Positions 24,581 to 32,358 are shown, counted from the first letter of the stretch. The stretch: 64,000 nucleotides of DNA from Alcanivorax sp. (GCF_017794965.1 NZ_CP051240.1:682001-746000), one strand, 5' to 3'. The notes: a model not told the origin generated them from the sequence alone. Translations and numbers: made by a program.

Positions 24581-25003
24581 ATGTCTGATGTGAAGATCAA
24601 CCCCTACCTGAATTTTCCGGGCAGCTGCCGGGAGGCCTTCGAGCTGTATGCCCAGGTGCTGGAGGCGCCGGTGACCTTTCTGATCACTATGGGAGAAACG
24701 CCCATGGCGGAAGAGGTGCCGAAGGAGATGCATGATCGGATTTGTCATATCTGTCTGGAACGCGATGGTTTGACGTTGATGGGTTCGGATTGTCCGCCAG
24801 ACCAGTATGAGACGCCGCAGGGCACCATTATCAATATCGGAATGGAATCGGTGGAGAAAGCCGAATTGGTATTTGCCCAGTTGAGTGAAGGGGGGCGGGT
24901 CACCATGCCTTTGGAGGAGACCTTCTGGGCAAAACGGTTCGGTATGTGTGTAGACCGGTTTGGGGTGCCGTGGATGGTGAATTGCGATAAGCCCATGCCG
25001 TAA
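24581..25003 (+). CDS. VOC family (PhnB-like) protein
   Basis: The 140-residue protein matches the PhnB/YjdN-type glyoxalase fold: INPYLNFPGSCREAFELYAQVL at the N-terminus, a central LTLMGSDCPP and the C-terminal FWAKRFGMCVDRFGVPWMVN. The enzymatic role of this branch is unknown. GGAGAGAAACC precedes the ATG. It stands alone between two REP-like elements. Confidence 0.88.
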   Translation: MSDVKINPYLNFPGSCREAFELYAQVLEAPVTFLITMGETPMAEEVPKEMHDRICHICLERDGLTLMGSDCPPDQYETPQGTIINIGMESVEKAELVFAQLSEGGRVTMPLEETFWAKRFGMCVDRFGVPWMVNCDKPMP

Positions 25004-25033
25004 TACACAGCATTCCCTGCTTCACGGTGCCGC

Positions 25034-25228
25034 TGTAGGAGCTTGCCTGCAAGCGATCCGAGCCTCGGCGAGGTACGGATTCCAGAGACGCGAGTAACGA
25101 GTTTCGAGTTGCGAAAATCTCAAAACCTCCAGAATGCGCAAAGTGTTTTGCCTTTCGAAACTCGTGACCCGCAACTCGAATCTTTTTACCTCGCTGTTGC
25201 TCAGATCGCCTGCAGGCAGGCTCCTACG
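25034..25228. repeat. REP-like long element with inner heptamers
   Basis: TGTAGGAGCTTGCCTGCAAG at the left and GCCTGCAGGCAGGCTCCTAC at the right bracket inner inverted words. A period-7 run (ACGAGTT, TCGAGTT) at about 25089-25115 and its inverse at 25158-25185 lie inside. It fills the convergent VOC/DUF3301 junction. Confidence 0.8.
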
Positions 25229-25251
25229 GTGTGTGTCGCGATCTCCGCGAC

Positions 25252-25593
25252 CTAGTGCAGCTGTTCAGGGGGTGGGGTGTAGCGGTGGGGGGGCAGGTCG
25301 ACGCGGTGCACCGTGCCGCCCATGACGATGGTGTGGCCCTGATAGCGTTCGCCGCCGGTGACGGTGAATTCGAAGCGGTAGATGCGGGTGATGCGTAGCT
25401 TGCCGTTGCTGTCCCGTTGCAGGGTCAGCTTGTCCATGCCCACGGTGTCGTCGAGAAACTCCAGCGCTTCCCGTTCACAGTATTTGCGTGTGTAGGCCAG
25501 GGCCCGCTCACGGATTCCGTGGGAGCGCCAGAACAGGGCGGCGATGATCACCACGGCGGTGACCAGAAAGATATCCCCCAAATCCAGATTCAT
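25252..25593 (-). CDS. DUF3301 membrane-anchored protein
   Basis: The 113-residue protein has one N-terminal transmembrane helix (DIFLVTAVVIIAALFW). A conserved small domain follows, with the patterns RALAYTRKYCEREALEFLDDTV and RIYRFEFTVTGGERYQGHTIVMGG. The function is unknown. The ATG at 25593 overlaps the stop of the DUF1415 gene, so the two are translated together. Confidence 0.88.
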   Translation of the reverse strand: MNLDLGDIFLVTAVVIIAALFWRSHGIRERALAYTRKYCEREALEFLDDTVGMDKLTLQRDSNGKLRITRIYRFEFTVTGGERYQGHTIVMGGTVHRVDLPPHRYTPPPEQLH

Positions 25594-26156
25594 CGCGAGG
25601 CTCCCGGCGGGCCGCCGAACAGACTGAGCCACTGGGCTTCGCTGAGGTTGTCCAGGGTATCCAGGTTGCGTTCGGGAATGGCTTCCGGGTCCGGGTAGCT
25701 GGCGAGCCCCTGCTCCAGACTGTCTTCACGCAGCAGGTGCAGGATCGGGAAGGGCGCCCGGTTGGTGTAGTTGCCCGGGTCGTCCGCTTCCGTGTCGGCA
25801 AACTGATAGGCCGGGTGGAAGCTGGCGATCTGGAAGGTGCCTACCCAGTCCTGCTGTTCCAGCAGGGCGTCGGCCAGATCCAGCATGTCGTTGTAGTCGT
25901 AAAAGTCATCCAGTTGATCGGGGATGATAAGCAGGGTGGTGTCGATGGTGCTGGCGGGTGTCGTCGCCAGTTTTTCCAGTTCGTCGTAGAGATCCTGCAG
26001 CAGGGTTTCCACGTTGCGGCTGTCGGTCACGGCAAAACGCACCTGGCCTTTCTGGAAGGGTTTGCGGGCGAAGGGGCACAGGTTCAGGCCGATCACCACC
26101 TGTTCCAGCCATTGGCGGGTCTGGTTGATGTAGCGGGTTTTTTCCACGTCGTTCAT
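25590..26156 (-). CDS. DUF1415 family protein
   Basis: The 188-residue cytosolic protein shows the DUF1415 hallmarks WLEQVVIGLNLCPFARKPF near the N-terminus, TTLLIIP in the middle and FQIASFHPAYQFADTEADDPGNYTNRAPFP in the C-terminal half. The Cys in LCPF is conserved, but no activity is established. The chosen ATG at 26156 drops 44 spacer-encoded residues of the longer ORF. Confidence 0.88.
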   Translation of the reverse strand: MNDVEKTRYINQTRQWLEQVVIGLNLCPFARKPFQKGQVRFAVTDSRNVETLLQDLYDELEKLATTPASTIDTTLLIIPDQLDDFYDYNDMLDLADALLEQQDWVGTFQIASFHPAYQFADTEADDPGNYTNRAPFPILHLLREDSLEQGLASYPDPEAIPERNLDTLDNLSEAQWLSLFGGPPGASR

Positions 26157-26180
26157 GCGGTGAAGCGCTCTAAAAAGTGT

Positions 26181-26262
26181 CGTAGGGCGGAAATTCCCGG
26201 AGGGAATCTCCGCCGCTGGGTGTTCATGGCGGAGATTGGCTGGCGCCAATTTCCGCCCTACG
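26181..26262. repeat. long nested inverted repeat (GTAGGGCGGAAAT family)
   Basis: CGTAGGGCGGAAATT at the left and its exact inverse at the right (15 bp) enclose a second pair, AATCTCCGCC and GGCGGAGATT. The whole 82 bp can fold into one long hairpin. It differs from the TGTAGGAGC family. Confidence 0.8.
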
Positions 26263-26267
26263 GTCGA

Positions 26268-26295
26268 GTTGCAAGTGACAAGTTTCAAGTTGCAA
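26268..26295. repeat. heptamer array (GTTGCAA type)
   Basis: Four units GTTGCAA, GTGACAA, GTTTCAA and GTTGCAA lie directly beside the long inverted repeat. Confidence 0.75.
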
Positions 26296-26392
26296 CGCGG
26301 AAGATGTCCGATGTTATCTTCGACTCTTCAGTCCGCGCCCTGCGTTGGTTCGCGGCCACGGCGCTGAAATTCTGTTGGCCTTGCTCCGCGTT

Positions 26393-26413
26393 GAACCTTG
26401 AAGCTTGACCCTC
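26393..26413. repeat. short heptamer array at MOSC stop
   Basis: Three units of the GAAGCTT type end at the MOSC-gene stop codon (26414-26412 on the minus strand). Confidence 0.55.
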
Positions 26414-26870
26414 ATTCGCTGGGGATCACAATGTCGTCGCCCACTCTCACCACGCCTGTTGAGAGGATCTCGCAGCGTAGACCGCCGCGGCCCATGAAGG
26501 ACTGGATGATGCGGGTGGGCGTAAGCTCGCCGGCCAGCAGTTTGCCCACCACCGAGCAGGGCTCACACAGCTCGATGCCGCGCACCCGCACCGGGCCGAT
26601 CATGAATTCATGGCCCTCCAGGGCATTGAGATCCACGCCCTGGGTAACGATGTTGCGGCGCAGCTGGTGGGGCTGCACTTCCTGGCCGAACTCTTCGTTG
26701 AAGGCGTCCACGGCCTCATGCTCGATCAGGGTGAGCTGCTCTTCGGGTTTGGTATTGCGCTTGTAGTGGCGGTCACCAACGATGCCGCAGCCGGCACGCA
26801 ATTGCACGGCTTCGTGGCCGGTCATGGGGCCACGGGACTCATCGGCGGTGTAGAGGGCGACAATATTCAT
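26412..26870 (-). CDS. MOSC domain-containing protein
   Basis: The 152-residue protein is a single MOSC domain: RAGCGIVGDRHY near residues 27-38, QLTLIEHEAVDAF, RRNIVTQGVDLNAL and the conserved Cys in IELCEPCSVVGKLLAGEL. MOSC proteins bind molybdenum cofactor or move sulfur; YiiM-type members reduce N-hydroxylated compounds. The short form here has no fused partner. The ATG at 26870 was chosen over an upstream in-frame GTG in heptamer repeat DNA. Confidence 0.9.
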   Translation of the reverse strand: MNIVALYTADESRGPMTGHEAVQLRAGCGIVGDRHYKRNTKPEEQLTLIEHEAVDAFNEEFGQEVQPHQLRRNIVTQGVDLNALEGHEFMIGPVRVRGIELCEPCSVVGKLLAGELTPTRIIQSFMGRGGLRCEILSTGVVRVGDDIVIPSE

Positions 26871-26876
26871 GGCTGG

Positions 26877-26911
26877 GGACGCCCGACGCCGGCTGCCCGA
26901 CGCCAGACGCA
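26877..26911. repeat. heptamer array before MOSC gene
   Basis: Five units of the CGACGCC type lie six bases upstream of the MOSC start codon, where a ribosome-binding site would be expected. Confidence 0.75.
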
Positions 26912-27003
26912 AAAAGCATCCGGTTGACGTTGTGCGATCTAGTTTACATGAGAGCGGGGGCGGCTGAATTCAATCTGCACGGTAGATTTGGCTTCTGGCT
27001 TGC

Positions 27004-27067
27004 TGTGGGGGCGTGCTTGCACGCGAAAGGGTGACTGGAAAGCTTCGCGTGCAAGCACGCTCCCACG
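27004..27067. repeat. REP-like inverted pair, GTGCTTGCACGC form
   Basis: GCGTGCTTGCACGCG at the left and its inverse at the right form a compact symmetric element in the MOSC/trpE divergent spacer. Confidence 0.75.
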
Positions 27068-27093
27068 GAGTTTCCTCCATGGGCTCCCGGTAA

Positions 27094-27121
27094 GGCGTCC
27101 GGCGTCTGGCGTCCGGCGTTA
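27094..27121. repeat. heptamer array upstream of trp leader
   Basis: Four units GGCGTCC, GGCGTCT, GGCGTCC and GGCGTTA end just before the likely trp promoter. Confidence 0.75.
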
Positions 27122-27129
27122 ACATTGAC

Positions 27130-27135
27130 TACAAT
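27130..27135 (+). promoter_or_regulatory. candidate -10 of the trp leader promoter
   Basis: TACAAT here would place transcription start near 27142, shortly before the leader ribosome-binding site. The matching -35 region would fall in the heptamer array and is weak. A second TACAAT at 27289-27294 lies closer to trpE. Confidence 0.35.
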
Positions 27136-27172
27136 TTCAGCCATCGACCTCGCTTGAGAAAGGACGTCCCCC

Positions 27173-27235
27173 TTGGACCGTACCCCGATCAACAGCTCTG
27201 CTTCCCTGTCCGCACCCGCCAGCTGGCGATGGTGA
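27173..27235 (+). CDS. trpL: candidate trp operon leader peptide
   Basis: A 20-codon frame starts with TTG after GAGAAAGGA and ends SWRW then TGA, so two of its last three codons are Trp. Tryptophan is rare, and its position directly before the stop, 110 bases ahead of trpE, is what transcription attenuation needs. TrpE regulation by attenuation is known in Pseudomonas. No strong T-run terminator follows; a GTGTTTGTG/CACTGACAC hairpin at 27247-27275 is the best structure. The start codon is unusual, so this is a candidate only. Confidence 0.5.
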   Translation: MDRTPINSSASLSAPASWRW

Positions 27236-27344
27236 CGCTTTCCCTGTGTTTGTGCGCATCACGTCTGCACTGACACCCCCCTTTGCTCTACAATCTGCAT
27301 TCTCGATATCGGCCTCCCAGAGAAAGGTCGGATAAGGAAAAACC

Positions 27345-28838
27345 ATGTCACCACAAGAACTGGATCGTTACGCCCAAGAGGGCTACACCCGCGTCCCTGT
27401 TGTCCGCGAGGTGCTGGCGGATCTGGATACGCCGCTGACGGCGTACCGCAAGCTGGCCCAGGGGCCTTACAGCTACCTGTTTGAATCCGTGCAGGGCGGC
27501 GAGCAATGGGGCCGCTATTCCATCCTTGGCTTGCCCGCTGAAGAAGTCATTCGCATCACTGGCCAGAAGGTCTCGGTGAGCAATGCCGATGGTGAAACCC
27601 AGCTAGATGTGGAAGATCCGATCCGCTGGATCGAGAGCTATCGCCAGCAGTATCGGTCTCCGGAACTGCCCGGGCTGCCCCGTTTCAATGGTGGTCTGGT
27701 GGGTTATTTCGGTTATGACAGCGTGCGTTATTTCGAGCCGCGGCTGGGCCCGGCACCGGGCAAGGATGTGTTGGGCGTGCCCGATATCCTGCTGATGCGT
27801 TCCGAAGAAGTGGTGGTGTTCGACAACCTGCGTGGTTCGCTGTATCTGATCGTGCACGTGGACCCCACTGCTGCCGATGCCGCAGAGCAGGCAGAGGTCC
27901 GGCTGGAGGCCCTGGAGGAGAAACTGCGGGCGCCGCTGCCGGAGCCCGAGCATACGGTGTATGGCGATCCGGTGGACGAAAGTGATTTTCAGAGCGAGTT
28001 CCCGGAAGCCCAGTTCAAGGCCGGGGTGGAGAAGGTGCGCGAGTACATTCTCGCCGGCGATGTGATGCAGGTGGTGCCGGCCCAGCGCATGAGCTGCCCT
28101 TTCAAGGCGCCGGCCATGGATCTGTACCGCGCTCTGCGCTACCTGAACCCGTCGCCGTACATGTTCTATCTGGATCTGGATGACTTCCACATTGCCGGTT
28201 CTTCGCCGGAAATCCTTGCCCGGGCCGAGCAGGGGCGGGTGACCGTGCGCCCCATTGCCGGTACCCGCAAGCGCGGTGCCTCCACCGAGGAAGACAAGGC
28301 CCTGGAAGCGGACCTGCTGGCGGATCCGAAGGAAATCGCCGAGCATCTGATGCTGATCGATCTGGGCCGCAACGATGTGGGCCGGGTGGCCAAACCTGGC
28401 AAGGTGAACCTCACCGACAAGATGGTGGTAGAGCGCTATTCCCACGTGATGCACATCGTTTCCAACGTGGAAGGCGAGCTGAAGGACGGCCAGGGGCCGT
28501 TGGAAGTGCTCAGTGCCACCTTCCCGGCGGGTACCCTGAGTGGCGCGCCAAAGATTCGCGCCATGGAAATCATTGATGAGCTGGAACCCACCAAGCGCGG
28601 CATCTATGGCGGTGCAGTGGGTTACATCGGCTTCAACGGCGATATGGACACGGCCATCGCCATCCGCACCGCGGTGGTGAAGGACGAGCGGCTGTACGTG
28701 CAGGCGGGCGCCGGCATTGTGGCTGACTCGGTGCCCCAGTCCGAGTGGGACGAGACCATGAACAAAGCCCGGGCAGTATTCCGGGCGGTGAACCTGGCAT
28801 TGGGTGGTCTCAACCTGGCAGACGGAGGGCAGCGGTAA
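27345..28838 (+). CDS. trpE: Anthranilate synthase component I
   Basis: TrpE converts chorismate to anthranilate with ammonia from TrpG, the first committed step of tryptophan synthesis. The 497-residue protein has the N-terminal feedback-inhibition region (TPLTAYRKLAQGPYSYLFESV). The chorismate-binding core has the signatures PIAGTRKRG, DLGRNDVGRV, FPAGTLSGAPK and QAGAGIVADSVPQSE. A strong AAGGAAAAA-type ribosome-binding site precedes the ATG. It starts the contiguous trpEGDC operon and overlaps trpG by one base. Confidence 0.97.
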   Translation: MSPQELDRYAQEGYTRVPVVREVLADLDTPLTAYRKLAQGPYSYLFESVQGGEQWGRYSILGLPAEEVIRITGQKVSVSNADGETQLDVEDPIRWIESYRQQYRSPELPGLPRFNGGLVGYFGYDSVRYFEPRLGPAPGKDVLGVPDILLMRSEEVVVFDNLRGSLYLIVHVDPTAADAAEQAEVRLEALEEKLRAPLPEPEHTVYGDPVDESDFQSEFPEAQFKAGVEKVREYILAGDVMQVVPAQRMSCPFKAPAMDLYRALRYLNPSPYMFYLDLDDFHIAGSSPEILARAEQGRVTVRPIAGTRKRGASTEEDKALEADLLADPKEIAEHLMLIDLGRNDVGRVAKPGKVNLTDKMVVERYSHVMHIVSNVEGELKDGQGPLEVLSATFPAGTLSGAPKIRAMEIIDELEPTKRGIYGGAVGYIGFNGDMDTAIAIRTAVVKDERLYVQAGAGIVADSVPQSEWDETMNKARAVFRAVNLALGGLNLADGGQR

Positions 28839-29431
28839 TGCGTGTCTTGATGATCGATAACTACGACAGTTTTACCTACAACCTGGTGCAGTATCTGCAG
28901 GAACTGGGCGCCGAGGTGCTGGTACATCGCAACGACCAGATCACCCTTGAGGAGATTGAAGCCCTCAACCCGGACCGGTTGATGGTATCGCCGGGGCCCT
29001 GTACGCCTAATGAGGCCGGGATTTCCATTGCGGCTATCAAGCACTTTGCCGGCAAGCTGCCTATTCTGGGTGTGTGCCTGGGACACCAGAGCATCGGTCA
29101 GGCGTTTGGCGGCGAGGTGGTGCGGGCCCGTCAGGTGATGCACGGCAAGACCTCGCCGATCTATCACAGTGGCGTGGGCATCTTCCGGGATCTGCCGTCC
29201 CCCTACATCGCCACCCGCTACCACTCCCTGGTGGTGGAAAAGGGCAGCCTGCCAGATTGTCTGGAGATCACGGCCTGGACCCAGAATGAAGACGGCAGTA
29301 TGGACGAGATCATGGGCATGCGGCACAAGACCCTGCCGATTGAGGGGGTGCAGTATCACCCGGAGTCCATCCTCAGTGAGCACGGCCACGCCCTGCTCGA
29401 CAATTTTCTGAAAGGAGAGCAAGGCGCATGA
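28838..29431 (+). CDS. trpG: Anthranilate synthase component II (glutamine amidotransferase)
   Basis: TrpG supplies ammonia from glutamine to TrpE. The 197-residue class I amidotransferase starts VLMIDNYDSFTYNLVQYL. It has the oxyanion MVSPGPCTPNEAG, the nucleophile Cys in GVCLGHQSIGQAFGG, and the His-Glu pair in VQYHPESIL. The start overlaps the trpE stop (TAATG), and its stop overlaps trpD (ATGA). It may also serve p-aminobenzoate synthase, as in related bacteria. Confidence 0.97.
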   Translation: MRVLMIDNYDSFTYNLVQYLQELGAEVLVHRNDQITLEEIEALNPDRLMVSPGPCTPNEAGISIAAIKHFAGKLPILGVCLGHQSIGQAFGGEVVRARQVMHGKTSPIYHSGVGIFRDLPSPYIATRYHSLVVEKGSLPDCLEITAWTQNEDGSMDEIMGMRHKTLPIEGVQYHPESILSEHGHALLDNFLKGEQGA

Positions 29432-30471
29432 ATATTCAGGAAGCCCTGGCCAAGGTGGTCGAGCAGATTGATTTGAGCGTGGACGAGATGCAGGACGTGA
29501 TGCGCCAGATCATGACCGGCGGCGCCACCGATGCCCAGATCGGCGGATTCCTGGTGGCCCTGCGCATGAAAAGCGAATCCCTGGATGAAATTACCGGTGG
29601 TGTGCAGGTGATGCGCGAGCTGGTGACCGCAGTGCCGGTGGCCAATCGCCAGTATCTGGTAGATATCGTCGGCACCGGTGGTGATGGCGCCAACCTGTTC
29701 AATGTGTCCTCGGCCAGTGCCTTTGTGGCCGCAGCCGCCGGTGCCCACGTGGCCAAGCACGGTGGCCGTTCGGTGAGCTCCAGCAGTGGTTCTGCTGACC
29801 TGCTGGAAACCGCCGGGATTGCCCTGGACCTGACCCCGGAACAGATTGGAAGCTGTGTGGACAACGTGGGCGTGGGCTTCATGTTTGCTCCCAACCACCA
29901 CAAGGCCATGAAGTATGCGGTGGGCCCGCGCAAGGAACTGGGTATGCGTACCCTGTTCAATATCCTCGGACCGATGACCAACCCGGCTGGCGTGCAGCGC
30001 CTGGTGCTGGGGGTGTTCAGCGAGAAACTGTGCCGGCCCATGGCAGAAGTGATGGGGCGCCTGGGCGCTGAGCACGTGATGGTGGTGCACAGCAAGGACG
30101 GCCTGGACGAGATTTCCCTGGCCACCCGCACCCATGTGGCGGAGTTCAAGGACGGTGCCGTGAGCGAGTATGACGTGACCCCGGAAGATCTGGGGCTTGA
30201 TTCCGCCTCCTTGGTGGGGCTGGATGTAAGCAGCTCTGATGGCTCCCTGGCCCTGATCAAGGATGCCCTGGGCAAGCGCACCACAGACGCGGCCAGCAAG
30301 GCGGCGGACATGATTGCACTGAATGCCGGTGCAGCTATCTATGTGAGCGGTATTACCCGAACTCACAAAGAGGGGGTACGCATGGCCGAAGACCTGATAC
30401 ACAATGGAGAGGCAGCGGAACGCATGCGTGAGCTTGCCCAGTTCAGTACTGCCCTTACGGCGGCGGACTGA
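29428..30471 (+). CDS. trpD: Anthranilate phosphoribosyltransferase
   Basis: TrpD joins anthranilate to PRPP. The 347-residue protein shows the PRPP-site motif DIVGTGGDGANLFNVSSASAFVAAAAG, HGGRSVSSSSGSADLLE, FAPNHHKAMKYAVGPRKELGMRTLFNILGPMTNP and HSKDGLDEIS. The ATG overlaps the trpG stop. No fusion to trpG is present, unlike in enterics. Confidence 0.97.
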   Translation: MNIQEALAKVVEQIDLSVDEMQDVMRQIMTGGATDAQIGGFLVALRMKSESLDEITGGVQVMRELVTAVPVANRQYLVDIVGTGGDGANLFNVSSASAFVAAAAGAHVAKHGGRSVSSSSGSADLLETAGIALDLTPEQIGSCVDNVGVGFMFAPNHHKAMKYAVGPRKELGMRTLFNILGPMTNPAGVQRLVLGVFSEKLCRPMAEVMGRLGAEHVMVVHSKDGLDEISLATRTHVAEFKDGAVSEYDVTPEDLGLDSASLVGLDVSSSDGSLALIKDALGKRTTDAASKAADMIALNAGAAIYVSGITRTHKEGVRMAEDLIHNGEAAERMRELAQFSTALTAAD

Positions 30472-30495
30472 CAGGCCAGGACAGGGAGTATCGTT

Positions 30496-31293
30496 ATGAG
30501 TACCGGCACTATTCTCGACAAGATTATTGCCCGCAAGCAGGAAGAGATTGCGGTGGGCAAGAACAACTACACCCTCGGTGATCTGCAATCCATGGCGGAG
30601 AACCAGGGCAAGGCCCGCGGTTTTGCCCGCGCCCTGTTTGACCGGGTGCGTGACAAGCAGCCGGCGGTGATTGCCGAAATCAAGAAGGCGTCCCCCAGCA
30701 AGGGGGTGATACGCGATGATTTCGATCCGGTGGCCATTGCCCGGAGCTATGAAAAGCATGGCGCAGCCTGTCTGTCAGTGCTCACTGACCAGGATTTTTT
30801 CCAGGGCCACGAAGATTACCTACGGGCCGCCCGGAACGCGGTGGAACTGCCGGTGATTCGCAAGGATTTCATGATCGACCCCTGGCAGATCTTCGAATCC
30901 CGTGCCATGGGCGCCGATGCGGTGCTGTTGATCGTGGCGGCCCTGTCCGATGCTCAGCTGGACGAGCTTAACCATGCTGCCCAGCAGGCCGGCTGTGACG
31001 TGCTGGTGGAAGTGCACACCGAAGAAGAGCTGGAGCGGGCGGTGAAGCTGAACGCGGAGCTGATCGGCATCAACAACCGCAACCTGCATACCTTCGAGAC
31101 CAGCCTGGACACCACGCTGACCCTGGCCGAAAACGTGCCCGCCGACCGCATGATCATCACCGAAAGCGGCATCCACACCGCCGCGGATGTGAAGCTGATG
31201 CGCAGCAACGGCATTCATGCCTTCCTGGTGGGAGAAGCGTTCATGCGCGAAGCGGACCCGGGGGAGGGGCTGAAGGCGCTGTTCTTCAGTTAA
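30496..31293 (+). CDS. trpC: Indole-3-glycerol phosphate synthase
   Basis: TrpC closes the indole ring to make indole-3-glycerol phosphate. The 265-residue TIM barrel shows the catalytic Lys contexts AEIKKASPSKG and VIRKDFMIDPWQ, plus LIGINNRNLHTFETSL and ESGIHT. It is a stand-alone enzyme, not fused to TrpF, and is the last trp gene here. Its stop codon lies in a heptamer array. Confidence 0.97.
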   Translation: MSTGTILDKIIARKQEEIAVGKNNYTLGDLQSMAENQGKARGFARALFDRVRDKQPAVIAEIKKASPSKGVIRDDFDPVAIARSYEKHGAACLSVLTDQDFFQGHEDYLRAARNAVELPVIRKDFMIDPWQIFESRAMGADAVLLIVAALSDAQLDELNHAAQQAGCDVLVEVHTEEELERAVKLNAELIGINNRNLHTFETSLDTTLTLAENVPADRMIITESGIHTAADVKLMRSNGIHAFLVGEAFMREADPGEGLKALFFS

Positions 31294-31321
31294 TAGTTAT
31301 ACTGAATAGTTAATAGCTGCG
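31288..31321. repeat. heptamer array at trpC stop
   Basis: Units of AGTTAAT type (one only six bases long) start in the last codon of trpC and run into AGCTGCG. This is the left arm of the first composite element around the PchB-like gene. Confidence 0.75.
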
Positions 31322-31350
31322 CGTGATGCGTGGGTATTGGCGTACAGCAT

Positions 31351-31389
31351 AGAGGCCGCGCCCATGAATTGGGTGCGGCTTCTTCGTTT
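31351..31389 (+). terminator. terminator after trpC
   Basis: AGAGGCCGCGCCC pairs with GGGTGCGGCTTCT and ends in a weak T-rich tract. It belongs to the shared terminator stem family. Confidence 0.7.
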
Positions 31390-31401
31390 CTACAGAGTCG
31401 C

Positions 31402-31562
31402 CGTAGGAGCCCAGCTTGCCTGGGCGATCCGAGCCTCGGCGAGGTAGGGTTGCAGGCCGTGACAGGTTTCTCTATCGAATCCCTGTCTGCCTGGAATGCC
31501 AGGTAGCGCCGCGGATGATGACGTGCTCCGCACGGTTCGCCCAGGCAAGCTGGGCTCCTGCG
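31402..31562. repeat. REP-like long element, copy A
   Basis: CGTAGGAGCCCAGCTTGCC at the left and its near inverse ending GGGCTCCTGCG at the right. Its full 160 bp closely resembles the copy at 32066-32225, including the unpaired centre. Confidence 0.8.
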
Positions 31563-31594
31563 GTGACTTTGTAGAACGGTCGGCTACAGATAAA

Positions 31595-31633
31595 AGTGGC
31601 CGCGTCCAGATTCTGGTTGCGGCCTTGTTGTTT
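31595..31633. terminator. terminator-like stem before PchB-like gene
   Basis: GGCCGCGTCCAG pairs with CTGGTTGCGGCC. It lies only 13 bases before the next start codon, so on the plus strand it could attenuate read-through from trpC. Confidence 0.6.
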
Positions 31634-31645
31634 CAAGGAGGAAGC

Positions 31646-31945
31646 ATGACAGCTAAGTCACCGGAGGAATGTCTGGGGATGGAGGATATTCGTGCCGAAA
31701 TTGATCGCCGGGATCGTGAGATTATCGCCTTGCTCGGCGAGAGGGCGGGTTATGTGCATGCCGCAGCGGCCTTCAAGACCAGCGAAGATGGTGTCAGGGC
31801 GCCAGAACGGTTCCGGACCATGCTGCAGACCCGAAGAGAGTGGGCGGAGCAGGAAGGGCTGGATGCGGATATGGTCGAGAAGCTGTACCGGGATTTGGTG
31901 GAGCACTTTATCCAGCGGGAAATGGCGGCTTTTAAAGGCAGTTAA
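31646..31945 (+). CDS. Chorismate mutase type II / isochorismate pyruvate-lyase (PchB-like)
   Basis: The 99-residue all-helical AroQ-fold protein is closest in pattern to PchB, which makes salicylate from isochorismate and has side activity as chorismate mutase. It keeps SPEECLGMEDIRAEIDRRD at the start and the active-site set R16, R33, K44 and Q90, matching PchB R14, R31, K42 and Q90. A strong AAGGAGGA precedes the ATG. No isochorismate synthase lies nearby, so which reaction dominates is open. It is framed by two near-identical repeat composites. Confidence 0.85.
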   Translation: MTAKSPEECLGMEDIRAEIDRRDREIIALLGERAGYVHAAAAFKTSEDGVRAPERFRTMLQTRREWAEQEGLDADMVEKLYRDLVEHFIQREMAAFKGS

Positions 31946-31974
31946 TAGTTAATAGTGAATAATTAATAGCTGCG
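31940..31974. repeat. heptamer array at PchB-like stop
   Basis: Five units (AGTTAAT, AGTTAAT, AGTGAAT, AATTAAT, AGCTGCG) include the stop codon of the gene. Confidence 0.8.
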
Positions 31975-32002
31975 CGGGATGTGTGGGGGTTGGCTTACAG
32001 GA

Positions 32003-32036
32003 TAGAGGCCGCGTCCAGAGATTGGGCGCGGCCTCT
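32003..32036 (+). terminator. terminator after PchB-like gene
   Basis: AGAGGCCGCGTCC pairs with GGGCGCGGCCTCT. The shared stem is present; the T run is weak. Confidence 0.7.
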
Positions 32037-32065
32037 GTGTATGAACAGCTTTGTTACGAAGCCAC

Positions 32066-32225
32066 CGTAGGAGCCCAGCTTGTCTGGGCGATCCGAGCCT
32101 TGGCGAGGTAGGGCTGCAGGCCGTGACGGGTGTCTCTATCGAATTCCTGTCTGCCTGGAATGCCTGGTTGCGCCCGGATGATGCGGTGCTTCGCACGGTT
32201 CGCCCAGGCAAGCTGGGCTCCTACG
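32066..32225. repeat. REP-like long element, copy B
   Basis: It is nearly identical to the element at 31402-31562, with the same arms and the same non-palindromic centre, so the two are a recent duplication. Confidence 0.8.
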
Positions 32226-32253
32226 GTGGCTTGAAGGAAGTGTTTGTACAAAC

Positions 32254-32287
32254 AAAGAGGCCGCACCCGGATTCCGGGCGCGGCCTC
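32254..32287 (-). terminator. terminator stem for crp
   Basis: AAAGAGGCCGCACCCGG pairs with CCGGGCGCGGCCTC. By position it ends the minus-strand crp transcript. Confidence 0.7.
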
Positions 32288-32318
32288 AATGCTTTCAGAT
32301 CAGAATGGTGCCAATCCG

Positions 32319-32353
32319 CGCAGCTATTAATTATTCACTATTAACTATTAATT
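32319..32353. repeat. inverted heptamer array before crp stop
   Basis: Five units of ATTAACT, ATTCACT and ATTAATT type are the inverse of the array at 31940 and close the composite element a few bases before the crp stop. Confidence 0.8.
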
Positions 32354-32358
32354 GCTTT

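Noticed and set aside
31496..31645. Longer N-terminus for the PchB-like gene
   Set aside because: The extra 50 codons are REP-like and terminator sequence; the ATG at 31646 has AAGGAGGA and gives the family start.
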